Shown here: positions 41,781 to 50,200 of the stretch, piece by piece
Numbering within the stretch: the first letter of the stretch is position 1
How the letters are laid out: each line of letters begins with the position of its first letter
NCBI RefSeq assembly: GCF_947502065.1
Contig: NZ_CANMYE010000001.1
Coordinates: 310,001 to 374,000 of the forward strand
Direction of reading: 5' to 3'
Source: an uncultured Pseudoteredinibacter sp.
GTDB lineage: Bacteria > Pseudomonadota > Gammaproteobacteria > Pseudomonadales > Cellvibrionaceae
DNA: 64,000 nt
Notes under the pieces: model-generated
What the model was told of the DNA's origin: nothing
The model's input: only the letters and a program-made list of their open reading frames with translations
Databases searched by the model: none
Made by a program: the position numbers and the translations under genes

Positions 41781-41813
41781 AAAACCCGCAAGTGAAAGCT
41801 TGCGGGTTTTTTT
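41781..41813 (+). terminator. Intrinsic terminator right of attR
   Basis: AAAACCCGCAAG-tgaaag-CTTGCGGGTTTT with a run of seven T's. Its position behind the att copy suggests it was the terminator of tRNA-Ala before the island inserted. Confidence 0.9.
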
Positions 41814-42079
41814 GTGCCTAAAAATTGGTAGCGGTTGCTTAGGTCGTTTCCCAACAGCCGGCTCTACCCCGTTAATGATGAAGAGCCCAACAGCCCCGGT
41901 AAAAGTAGTGATTTAGTTACAAATAGGCATTATAGTTTGTCGTTGAGAGAGCAATGGGTAATTGCACAAAGGGGTTGCATTTACTGGCCCCAGTAAATAG
42001 AAGAGCTTTTTATTGATTGCCAGTGTTAGCTTCAAAATTGCAAATATAGGCTTACGGTGAGCCGCTAGTGTACATATGG
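41814..42079. other. Spacer between attR terminator and HNH gene
   Basis: Nothing is recognised apart from the end of the terminator; no open frame, tRNA or clear operator. Confidence 0.4.
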
Positions 42080-42817
42080 ATGGTGGGTGTTATTTTGCAG
42101 AACAATTCTAAGGCATCAAGTTTTCATCAATGGCTAGTAAGTATCGGTAAATCTGAAAAAACCGCGAAGAATTATTCGGGCGCCATACAAAGCTCGATCA
42201 GTAACTGGGCATTAGACGGAAACATTATTAAAGAAAGTCTAAGTGAGATAAGGGAGCCCGCCCAGTTTTATGCTCTTATCGAACCTATTCAGCAACTTCC
42301 TGTTTTTTTAGAAAAGAACACCAAAGGGAATGGGATGTACAGCGCGGCTCTTCGTCAGTACGCTGAATATCTCGATTGCCAGACCAATCAGTCCGTCCAA
42401 GAAGATATTGAAGAAATCTTAAGTAGTGATGGAACTTCGAGTACGGACAAGGCGACTTTGGTAAATGCTCGTGTCGGCCAGGGCAAGTTTCGTAGTCAGC
42501 TGATCGATCAGTGGCAGGGATGTGCCGTTACAGGCTATCGTGATGTTCGTTTTTTGGTTGCTTCTCACATCAAGCCTTGGAGGGCATCTAATGACGAAGA
42601 AAGGCTTAGTAGGTTTAACGGGCTGCTGTTGCTGCCTAATCTTGATAAAGTTTTTGACCTCGGTTACCTTACTTTTGAGGAGTCGGGCAAAATTCGCCTT
42701 TCTAGGCAATTAGAAGATACACAAATGTTAGGTGTTCACTCGGATATGGGTATTAAGCTTAATGACTGCAATCAGTATTTCATGGCGTATCATCGTGAAC
42801 AGTGCTTTAGGGGATAA
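42080..42817 (+). CDS. HNH endonuclease (HNH_2 domain)
   Basis: The protein has about 245 residues from ATG 42080; an in-frame GTG at 42068 is an alternative and neither has a strong ribosome site. The C-terminal half (LVNARVGQGKFRSQLIDQWQ, then CAVTGYRDVRFLVASHIKPW and NGLLLLPNLDKVFDLGYLTF) is the HNH_2 fold with the S-H-I-K-P-W and N-x2-D/H-like metal site. The N-terminal half (FHQWLVSIGKSEKTAKNYSGAI) resembles a SAM-like DNA-binding part. Such solitary nucleases act in restriction of modified or foreign DNA. It lies just outside the island, beside other restriction remnants. Confidence 0.85.
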   Translation: MVGVILQNNSKASSFHQWLVSIGKSEKTAKNYSGAIQSSISNWALDGNIIKESLSEIREPAQFYALIEPIQQLPVFLEKNTKGNGMYSAALRQYAEYLDCQTNQSVQEDIEEILSSDGTSSTDKATLVNARVGQGKFRSQLIDQWQGCAVTGYRDVRFLVASHIKPWRASNDEERLSRFNGLLLLPNLDKVFDLGYLTFEESGKIRLSRQLEDTQMLGVHSDMGIKLNDCNQYFMAYHREQCFRG

Positions 42818-42912
42818 TAATACCGCCGCCACTTACCGAGAAAGATGAAGCTCAAACCCGTTTAGAAATTTATGCCAAATTAGAGGTCGCCGGTTGGGTC
42901 ATTAAAGATTAA
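42811..42912 (+). pseudogene. N-terminal fragment of an HsdR-like restriction subunit
   Basis: A frame with no start codon encodes PPPLTEKDEAQTRLEIYAK, then LEVAGWVIKD and a stop. The E-x-E/Q-T-R-L ... L-x-x-A-G-W motif is that of the N-terminus of type I restriction subunits. Only about 30 codons remain, so it is a relic; it touches the HNH gene. Confidence 0.6.
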
Positions 42913-43428
42913 AAGTGCATTAATTTATAGGCAGTCTTGGGTGTGGCTACAAAGAGATATCGAGGGTTAGTTCATACTCTCTTAGTTTGCCTATTAACCT
43001 GCTCACCACAACCCCATCTTTTTCTAATCGAGACAGCTGTTTTTACGTGGCATTAGGTGATAGCTCATAGAATTCAGCAATGGCTTTGCTATAGCCTGTC
43101 TTCCTTGTAAGCAAGTAGATAAGGATTTTCTCCTGAGTTTCTGCCCGCAGGATACCTTTAAGGATAAACATAATTAATGCTCTGTAACTACCAATGGATG
43201 GTACACGTATACGTGAATGACTTTAGGAGTATTATGCACTGGGGTAAAGGTATATCTGAGCGCGTATCAATGAAAAGGCGGCACTTCGCCATTGGTTTAC
43301 GCTGTATGGGAAGTCATTCTGGTGGCTTCTAAATCTTTCCATATTAAACGAGTGAATCCACATAGAGTGGGTGTGGCATCAATGTAATGTAGTATTCCCT
43401 TCCCAGTAGACGGCTACAAATGATTTCA
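42913..43428. other. 516-bp accessory gap with regulator relic
   Basis: It includes the broken winged-helix gene at 42947-43171 and the palindrome CACGTATACGTG at 43203-43214. The rest (43215-43428) shows nothing recognisable. Confidence 0.5.
42947..43171 (-). pseudogene. Winged-helix regulator gene broken by a TAA
   Basis: From ATG 43171 the frame reads MFILKGILRAETQEKILIYL, then TRKTGYSKAIAEFYELSPNA, a TAA at 43045-43043 (codon 43), and continues KQLSRLEKDGVVVSRLIG to a natural stop. Removing the one stop gives a 74-residue winged HTH of the ArsR/MarR-like type. A single CAA-to-TAA change is the simplest cause. The protein would have regulated a neighbour that is now gone. Confidence 0.7.
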
Positions 43429-43809
43429 CTATTCAGGCCTATTTTTTGGTATGGAACGCCCTTTCAATCTTTCCAAGCGCTCATTCCACTTTCCATCATC
43501 TTCATGTGTGCAGGCTTCTTCAGAATCAAACATGACCTGTCTCTCAGGCGATTTGAATTTAACCCCAATTTTCAGAAGCTTACTTTGGATAACTTTATAG
43601 ATTTTCGGCTTATTTGTGTGATTACTGCTTTCCTCAGTATCAAAAACACAAGTGATCATCAGGCTGGCTGGGAAATTAGTGTAATTAGCCTGGTGGGTTA
43701 ACCACTGAAAACCCGGGATATCTTCAAGAAACTGATCGCAAGCAGCGGTTAGCGCCAGGCGGATATTGTTGTCAATTTTCTTTTCGGTTTTACTTTTTGC
43801 TTTGGCCAT
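43429..43809 (-). CDS. Conserved-looking hypothetical protein, 126 aa
   Basis: A Lys-rich start (AKAKSKTEKKIDNNIRLAL) is followed by alternating strand and helix segments (ACDQFLEDIPGFQWLTHQAN; ASLMITCVFDTEES) and a charged tail. No signal or membrane segment. The sequence has the balance of a real cytosolic protein, but I do not recognise a family. The neighbouring 91-aa gene on the same strand may be related in function. Confidence 0.6.
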   Translation of the reverse strand: MAKAKSKTEKKIDNNIRLALTAACDQFLEDIPGFQWLTHQANYTNFPASLMITCVFDTEESSNHTNKPKIYKVIQSKLLKIGVKFKSPERQVMFDSEEACTHEDDGKWNERLERLKGRSIPKNRPE

Positions 43810-43865
43810 GGAGTGTCATCAAAGGTTATAATTTCAATGGGCGTGTTTTCGTTTCGAGAGGGAAT

Positions 43866-44141
43866 TTACGCCCGCTTTATCCGTACTACCTTCATTATTT
43901 CAAAAGCCATACCCGCTACTGATTCTTGATCTGGGTAATAGGTCATATTGACCCTTGCGCCTTTTAAGTTTTGATAGTTGTCTTTACGCTTAAACTTAAA
44001 GGGTACGTCCTGACCTTCTACCATTACGGTATGCAATATCCAATCACCTTGTTCGCGTTGGACATGGGATACTACTTTCATCATCTCTGAATGAATGAGG
44101 TTCTTATTCTTGGCGACTAGTTTCTTTGGGTCTGATTGCAT
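43866..44141 (-). CDS. Conserved-looking hypothetical protein, 91 aa
   Basis: A compact protein rich in Lys and Val with beta-strand character (DWILHTVMVEGQDVPFKFKRK; GARVNMTYYPDQESVAGMAFEIM). It lies 56 bases upstream of the 126-aa gene on the same strand. No catalytic motif or signal is seen and the family is not recognised. A 26-bp perfect palindrome lies in the spacer to the divergent rsuA-like gene. Confidence 0.6.
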   Translation of the reverse strand: MQSDPKKLVAKNKNLIHSEMMKVVSHVQREQGDWILHTVMVEGQDVPFKFKRKDNYQNLKGARVNMTYYPDQESVAGMAFEIMKVVRIKRA

Positions 44142-44209
44142 AGCGTTGTTTTGAGTGTTTAGTAATAGTGATGTAGATAGTGGTATAGCTATAAAAGCTT
44201 ATAATTTCC

Positions 44210-44235
44210 CTAGCTGGCATTATAATGCCAGCTAG
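44210..44235. promoter_or_regulatory. 26-bp perfect palindrome in a divergent spacer
   Basis: The half CTAGCTGGCATTA is exactly mirrored without spacer. It lies between the starts of the 91-aa gene (44141) and the pseudouridine synthase (44296), so an operator is likelier than a terminator, though a cruciform or RNA stem is possible. Confidence 0.55.
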
Positions 44236-44295
44236 CTGTGCCTCGCCAGCATTAGCCCAATTTCCCTAATATTCCCTACAAATAGGTTGTTTTAA

Positions 44296-45024
44296 GTGCG
44301 TTTAGATCGATTTCTAATTCACAACGCTAATATTAGCCGTCAAGATTGCTTAGCCTTGATTAAAGCTGGGCGAGTGCAGGTTTCTGGTAAATTGGCTGAG
44401 AGTGTTGCGCAGTTGCTAGAAAGGGAGGATACGGTGAGCTTGGATGGCCAGCCTTTATGTGCAAAGCCTTTTAGTTACCTAGTTGTGAATAAGCCAGCTG
44501 GGGCTGTAAGTGCTAGAGCCGATAAAACCCATCCCACGGTATTGGACTTTATTAAAGCTGACAATTTTGTAGGTGAGCTGCCAGCGTTTGAGGCGATCAA
44601 TATAGCTAAGCTGCAAATTGTTGGCCGCCTGGATATCGATACTACAGGTTTACTGTTGCTTACCGATGATGGCGAGTGGAATTATCGTTTAACAGCACCT
44701 GAGCATCATTGTGTGAAAACCTATCGTGTGCAGCTTAACTCAGAGCTGGCCGATGGTTTGGTGGAAAAGTTTGCTGACGGTTTTTTATTGCAGGGTGAAC
44801 AAAGCAAAACGCTAGCTGCCAAGTTAGAGCCGGTAGCGCCTAAAGAGGTATTGTTGAGTATTTCTGAAGGGCGCTACCACCAAATTAAGCGCATGTTTAA
44901 AGCCAGTAAAAACCGTGTTGTCGGTTTACATCGTGAATCTATTGCAGGTTTGGATTTGATAGAAGGTCTTAGTCCTGGTCAGTTTCGTTTTCTAAGTGCA
45001 GAAGAAGTTGCTAGGTTGGAGTAA
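44296..45024 (+). CDS. rsuA: RsuA-family pseudouridine synthase
   Basis: The 242-residue protein starts at GTG 44296. An N-terminal S4 RNA-binding domain (RLDRFLIHNANISRQDCL) precedes the catalytic part with KPAGAVSARADKTHPTVLD and GRLDIDTTGLLLLTDDG, which holds the catalytic Asp. The C-terminal GRYHQIKRMFKASKNRV is typical of RsuA/RluB/E/F. It isomerises a uridine in ribosomal RNA, most likely U516 of 16S, by its S4 domain and length. It is a single gene. Confidence 0.88.
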   Translation: MRLDRFLIHNANISRQDCLALIKAGRVQVSGKLAESVAQLLEREDTVSLDGQPLCAKPFSYLVVNKPAGAVSARADKTHPTVLDFIKADNFVGELPAFEAINIAKLQIVGRLDIDTTGLLLLTDDGEWNYRLTAPEHHCVKTYRVQLNSELADGLVEKFADGFLLQGEQSKTLAAKLEPVAPKEVLLSISEGRYHQIKRMFKASKNRVVGLHRESIAGLDLIEGLSPGQFRFLSAEEVARLE

Positions 45025-45128
45025 TGAGATAAAGAGCTAATGAGCAGGCCTATATTTTGGCCCGCTTATAGTTTTTTAAAAATACTCGCGTAAGGCTGCT
45101 ATTAAAACCCGCTCAAGGCTGCTTAAAA

Positions 45129-46358
45129 CTAGCTAACAAATCGTTCGCGATAGCGCTTCTGCAGTTTGCTGGATCGAAATTGTTCCTTGATGAGCGAGAA
45201 CAATGGAGAAGGCTTTGCTAGTGGCTTTTTGCCATTACCCATACGTCGCATCTGCCGTTTAACTACTGCCATTGTGGCAAAGGCGGCCAAATCTTTATTT
45301 TTCATTTCAATCGGCGGTACAATCGCATCAAGCATACTGTTGTTTTGCCAGTGGTTGGGCAAGCTAGGGTGATAGGCCAGTGCGGTGGCGATACCTACTG
45401 CTGCCACGCCTGAGCTAACAACTTTTTCGGCAATTTCTAAGCGACGAACGCCACCCGTTGTCATAATGGCGATATCTGTCGATTGGGCGATTTCTTCGGC
45501 AAATTCTAGGAAGTAGGCTTCTCTTGCCAGTGTGCGTTCATCCGAGGTGCGACCTTGCATGGCCGGGGTTTCGTAACTGCCGCCGGATAGTTCGATCAAA
45601 TCTACGCCCATATTGTCGAGCATGGCCACTACTTGCTTGGCATCCTCAGGTTGGAAACCGCCGCGCTGGAAGTCGGCAGAGTTCAGCTTAATGCCTACCG
45701 CTGCATCGCTTGGTAAGTTCGCGCGGACGGCTTTTACCACCTCTAAAAGTAAGCGTGCTCGATTCTCGAGTGAGCCACCCCATTGATCGGTTCGTTTATT
45801 GCTTAAAGGCGAGAGAAATTGGGTGATTAAATAACCATGGGCGGCGTGAATCTGTACTCCGTCAAAGCCCGCAGCAACAGCATTTTTGGCAGTGGCGGCA
45901 AAGCGTTGAATCACATCCTGAATCTCTTCTTCGCTCATGGCCTTGGGTTGAGCGAATAGCTTGGAGTTCTTACCCAAATCCAAGGGGATATCGGAGGCAG
46001 AAAGCGCCTTACCCTTCATGCCCGCAAATACTTGGCGGCCAGGGTGGTTGATTTGCATCCAGACCTTGCTGCCACCCGCCTTGGCTGCATTTGCCCAATC
46101 TTGAAAGCGCCCTAGTGGGGTGTTGGCTTCCAGTGCTACACCGCCTGGGCCAGTCATGGCCATATGATCCACCATAACATTGCCGGTAAGCAAAAGTCCG
46201 CAGCCACCTTGCCCCCATTGGCGGTATAGCTCTATTAGGGCGTCACTGGGCAGCTGATCCTCTGTTGCCAGGCTCTCTTCCATGGAAGCTTTAACAATGC
46301 GGTTTGGCAGCTCGCCACCACTGGCGAGTTTTAATGGCTGAAATAGCGGCTTAAGCAT
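45129..46358 (-). CDS. NADH:flavin oxidoreductase (old yellow enzyme family)
   Basis: The 409-residue TIM-barrel flavoprotein shows LKLASGGELPNRIVKASM at the start, GFDGVQIHAAHGYLITQFLSP (active-site His pair) and the C-terminal FMN block IMTTGGVRR. Such enzymes reduce activated alkenes, enones or nitro compounds with NAD(P)H. The ATG follows AGAGGT. The gene has a MerR-type promoter with a 19-bp spacer and the merR gene is divergent, so it should be induced by an electrophile or similar signal. The physiological substrate is unknown. Confidence 0.9.
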   Translation of the reverse strand: MLKPLFQPLKLASGGELPNRIVKASMEESLATEDQLPSDALIELYRQWGQGGCGLLLTGNVMVDHMAMTGPGGVALEANTPLGRFQDWANAAKAGGSKVWMQINHPGRQVFAGMKGKALSASDIPLDLGKNSKLFAQPKAMSEEEIQDVIQRFAATAKNAVAAGFDGVQIHAAHGYLITQFLSPLSNKRTDQWGGSLENRARLLLEVVKAVRANLPSDAAVGIKLNSADFQRGGFQPEDAKQVVAMLDNMGVDLIELSGGSYETPAMQGRTSDERTLAREAYFLEFAEEIAQSTDIAIMTTGGVRRLEIAEKVVSSGVAAVGIATALAYHPSLPNHWQNNSMLDAIVPPIEMKNKDLAAFATMAVVKRQMRRMGNGKKPLAKPSPLFSLIKEQFRSSKLQKRYRERFVS

Positions 46359-46441
46359 GATTTACCTCTTGATGAATTTGTCGTGCTTAGCGCCTTTTGG
46401 CTGGCTAAGCAGTTGCTTCAGTTGTCTCTTGAGTGGCAGCT

Positions 46442-46472
46442 AGTGTAAGGTTAAAGTGAGCTTTAAGGTCAA
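46442..46472 (-). promoter_or_regulatory. MerR-type promoter with 19-bp spacer
   Basis: On the minus strand TTGACC (-35) and TACACT (-10) are 19 bp apart instead of 17, and the spacer contains the dyad TTAAAG-ctca-CTTTAA. The long spacer and central dyad are the hallmark of promoters activated by DNA distortion through MerR proteins. It faces the oxidoreductase gene, and merR starts at 46530 on the other strand. Confidence 0.75.
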
Positions 46473-46529
46473 TGCCCTTTTTGGCTTGGCTTAGTAAAGA
46501 AGTGATATGAGGCTAGGTGGTATTGCGTT

Positions 46530-46934
46530 ATGAAGATTGGTGAACTTGCGAAAATCTCGGGGGTGGCGGCCCATACTATTCGTTTTTACGAATCTGAAGG
46601 CTTGTTGAAAAACGTTCCTCGTGGCAGCAACGGTTATCGGCAATATGGTGAAACTGAGCTAGATACTCTGTTTAGAATTCAAGTCGGACAAAAACTGGGC
46701 CTAAGCCTGCAAGAGCTTAAATTAATGTGTCACCACCATGACGAGTGGGATAAAGACAAAATGATTCAACAGCTCCATAACAAATTAAATGATGTCCGGG
46801 AATTGCAGAAAACACTTGCTGCTCAGGAGCAGAGTTTGCAATTGATTATTAACAGTCTTGAAAGTGGTGAGACAGATTGCCAGCAGCGGGATCAGTTGTT
46901 GGCGACATTGAACGGTCAGCTGCATGACGCTTGA
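46530..46934 (+). CDS. MerR-family transcriptional regulator
   Basis: A 134-residue protein with the typical N-terminal winged helix (IGELAKISGVAAHTIRFYES, then EGLLKNVPRGSNGYRQY) and a dimerising coiled coil (DKDKMIQQLHNKLNDVRELQ onward). The C-terminus holds a Cys (TDCQQRD) and an HHH cluster after a Cys (MCHHHDEW), which may bind a metal or sense thiol reactivity. It is divergent from the old-yellow-enzyme gene and should control it from the 19-bp-spacer promoter. Confidence 0.92.
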   Translation: MKIGELAKISGVAAHTIRFYESEGLLKNVPRGSNGYRQYGETELDTLFRIQVGQKLGLSLQELKLMCHHHDEWDKDKMIQQLHNKLNDVRELQKTLAAQEQSLQLIINSLESGETDCQQRDQLLATLNGQLHDA

Positions 46935-47279
46935 TGTTTAGCTGTAATTGAATTGTATAAAACATGATTTCCAATTTTTCCTAGTGTCCATTATGGATTA
47001 AAAACTACCAACTCTAGGTATAGGCCAGCTAGCAGCTATTTTTTTAAAATAGCAGGCTCGAAAAGTGAGCGGCCAATACTAATAAAATTCCACCTTGAAC
47101 CTTGTCACATTACCCTTGTGATGTGGTTTTAGTTTCTGTCGTCTAAATGGTTTTTTAATAATTCCACAGCAACATATTGTTAATGGTAACGGTATGTAAT
47201 GGTGGCTATGGGCCTTTGGTTTCACGATTAACTGAATTTACTACTAAAAACCTAGCCCGCACAGGCTCACGGAGGGGAT
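46935..47279. other. 345-bp leader region of the autotransporter
   Basis: The only clear signal is the ribosome site GGAGGGG at 47271-47277. TCACA and TGTGA occur at 47105-47121, but in the inverted order to a CRP site. No gene is seen. Confidence 0.45.
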
Positions 47280-50200
47280 GTGTTTTCTCGAATTATCACT
47301 CTTGGTTCAGCATTATTTTTGTGCTTACTTTCAAGTCAGTTGATGGCGCAAACTTTTACCTTTGGTCCGGCGGATACGGTAACGGGCTGTAGTGGTTGTT
47401 CGAATATGCCACTCGTTGTTCCATCTGATAACGCTGGGACCCCTGTTACTAGAATCGCCAATTTAGCTTTTGCCAATTTGGGGATTAACGATACGGTTAC
47501 CATTCCAAATACCATTACAGATATCGGGCAGAGCGCTTTTTTAAATAGCGGTATTACAGCTATCAATATTCCAAGCTCCGCTACCACTATAGGTATTGGT
47601 GCCTTTGCCAGTAACAATATAACGTCGGTAAGTATTCCAGCAACTTTAACCGTCATCCCGCAATCGCTTTTTGTTGGCAACAGTATTAGCAGTCTAACAA
47701 TTCCTTCCGGCGTTACTAGAATTGGGGCATCAGCATTTGCGAACAACTCTATAAGCTCTTTGTCTCTACCGAGTACATTGACCAGAATAGATGACAATGC
47801 CTTTCAAAATAATTCCGCACTAACTACGGTTAGCCTACCAAGTAGCTTGTCTATTTTAGGGCAGGGAATTTTTAGTAACTGCGGGCTGACTTCGGTAACC
47901 ATAGCGAATGGTATTCCCTTTATTAGTCCCTCAGCTTTTCTAGGTAATAATCTTACATCAGTTTCTATTCCCAGTAGTGTTACCACGATTGGTTCAGATG
48001 CGTTTAGGGGTAATTCTATATCTTCAGTTTCCATACCCAGTAGTGTGACGGGAATATTTTCTCGGGCATTTCGTGACAATGGTATGACATCGGTTTCTTT
48101 GTCTTCAGGCCTTGAGACCTTGGATGATGATGCATTTGCGAACAATAGTTTAAGCTCGCTCACTATACCGGACACCGTAACTGTGGTTAGAGATAATGCT
48201 TTTGCCAATAATGCCCTAAGTACTGTGGCACTTGATGGCAACAGACCAATCATTTTTCCACTGGCCTTTGCAGGCAATAGCTTAACAACCATTACCTATA
48301 TTTCGGGCAGTACAGGCTGGCCAGGTGCCGATATTCAAGGGGTAACTCCGACTCCCATTGGAGGCGGAGGTGGAGGAGGTGGCGGAAGCACTCCAGAGGT
48401 CAGCGTTAGCGCAGTTAATAGTGTCCTAGAATCTGAAGGCCCAGTTACTGCAACGGTAACTATTGACTCCTTGCCTAGTAGTACTGCGTCGGTAGAGCTG
48501 GTTTCCACTTCGGGTACACCCAATCCGGCAAGCAGTGACGATTTTGAAGAAAAAACGGTATTTATTGTTTTTGATATATCAGGTGCACAGCCAGGAGCGG
48601 GCTACACAGTAGTAAGTCCTACCTCGGTCACGGTTAATTTCGGGGTCGTAAACGATACTGATGTAGAGAGTGATGAAGTTTTCGATATTTTCCTCAATCA
48701 AGAAAGTGGATTAATACTAAGCAGCATAGACAGCTTCCAAAATATCACTATCGTTGATGACGATTCAGTAGTAGCGGCTCCGCCACAGATTAGTGTAAGC
48801 CCTCAGCGAAGCTTTTCAGAAGATTCTGGTGAGATTAGTTTAAGCTTTAGCCGAAGCGGCGATCTATCGTCTTCATTAAGTTTTGATTTTGCCACCATCG
48901 ATAGCAGCCCACTTATAAAGTCAGCAGCTACTAGCTCGGGCACGGCAACCGCAGGTAGTGATTATACGAGCGTTAACACAACAGTGAGTTGGGCGGCGGG
49001 CGAATCTGGCAGTAAGTCAATCAGTATTCCCTTATTGGATGATAATGAATTTGAAGGCGATGAAACTTTCTCTGCGTTGGCAAGTAATTTAAGCAGTGGC
49101 GCAAGTTTTGGTTTTGATCCAAGTTTTGTTTTTACTATTGCTGAAAATGAAATTGAGCCGGCAGGCGAGTTCAACTTCAGTGAAGCGATGTATGAAGTTA
49201 ATGAAGATGCTGGCAGTGTGACCATCTCCGTAATTCGCAGTGGTGGTGCCAACGGTGCTGTGAGCGTGAATTACTCCACTGCTGATGGTAGTGCAACTGT
49301 GGGCAGTGATTATTTGGCCGCTTCCGGAACCTTAAGTTGGGCAGCGGGCGATACCAGCGATAAAACCTTCGTCGTGTCGATTAACGTAGATATTCTGAAT
49401 GAGGCTGCCGAAGATATTTCTTTAAGCCTAAGCTCTCCATCTGGCAGTGGCTCCTTAGGAAGCTTGGCAACCTCCCAGGTTAAAATTGTCAATGTTAATG
49501 AAGAGGGTGCACCAGATATTTCAAAAGAGGATATCTCGGTAACCGATTTTGATGGCGATGGCTTGGTCGAAGTGGTATTGGACGCGACCGGTAAGATCAT
49601 TTCTGATAATCCGATCAATGATGTTAGTTGGTTAAAAGAAGGTGAAGTTATAGCAACAGGAATGGTTACAAAAGCTGAACTGGCTGTAGGTACCCATCCA
49701 CTACGAGTCATTGCAACTGATAGTAATGGCAAGCAAGCGGGAGTCGATTTTATTGCTGAAGTTAAGGAGTTGGATGCCGACACCACTCGCATGCTAAGTG
49801 ATACCGGTGGACTAAACACTGAGCAAGGTACAGTGGCGGGGGCGCTTGATGAGTTATGTCCGCGGCTATCTGAAATGGGCCAGCAAAATGGTCTTAGTAC
49901 TGGGCAGACCAACTTGAGAAACCGTTGCGAAAGTCTACGCGATCCTGATCTCAGTGATGAGGATATTGTGTTGGCACTAGATCAAATCGCAGGCGAAGAA
50001 GCTGAGGCAATTATTATTACTGCCGCAAGATTCACCAATATGCACCAAAGTAATTTGCGTAACCGCTTTACCCAATTACGTCGCGGTGGCAGAGCTATTA
50101 TTGATGTTAGTGGCTTAAATCTACAATTAGACGGCGGCAGCTTAAGCGGGAATATGTTTGCAGCGGTAGGCCGAGATCTACTAGGGGGTGCAGCCAGTGG

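Noticed and set aside
47105..47121. CRP site before the autotransporter
   Set aside because: The half-sites are in the order TCACA...TGTGA, opposite to a real CRP site.
47336..49912. Long minus-strand frames across the autotransporter
   Set aside because: They arise from repeat-derived codon periodicity opposite a gene with clear domains and signal peptide.
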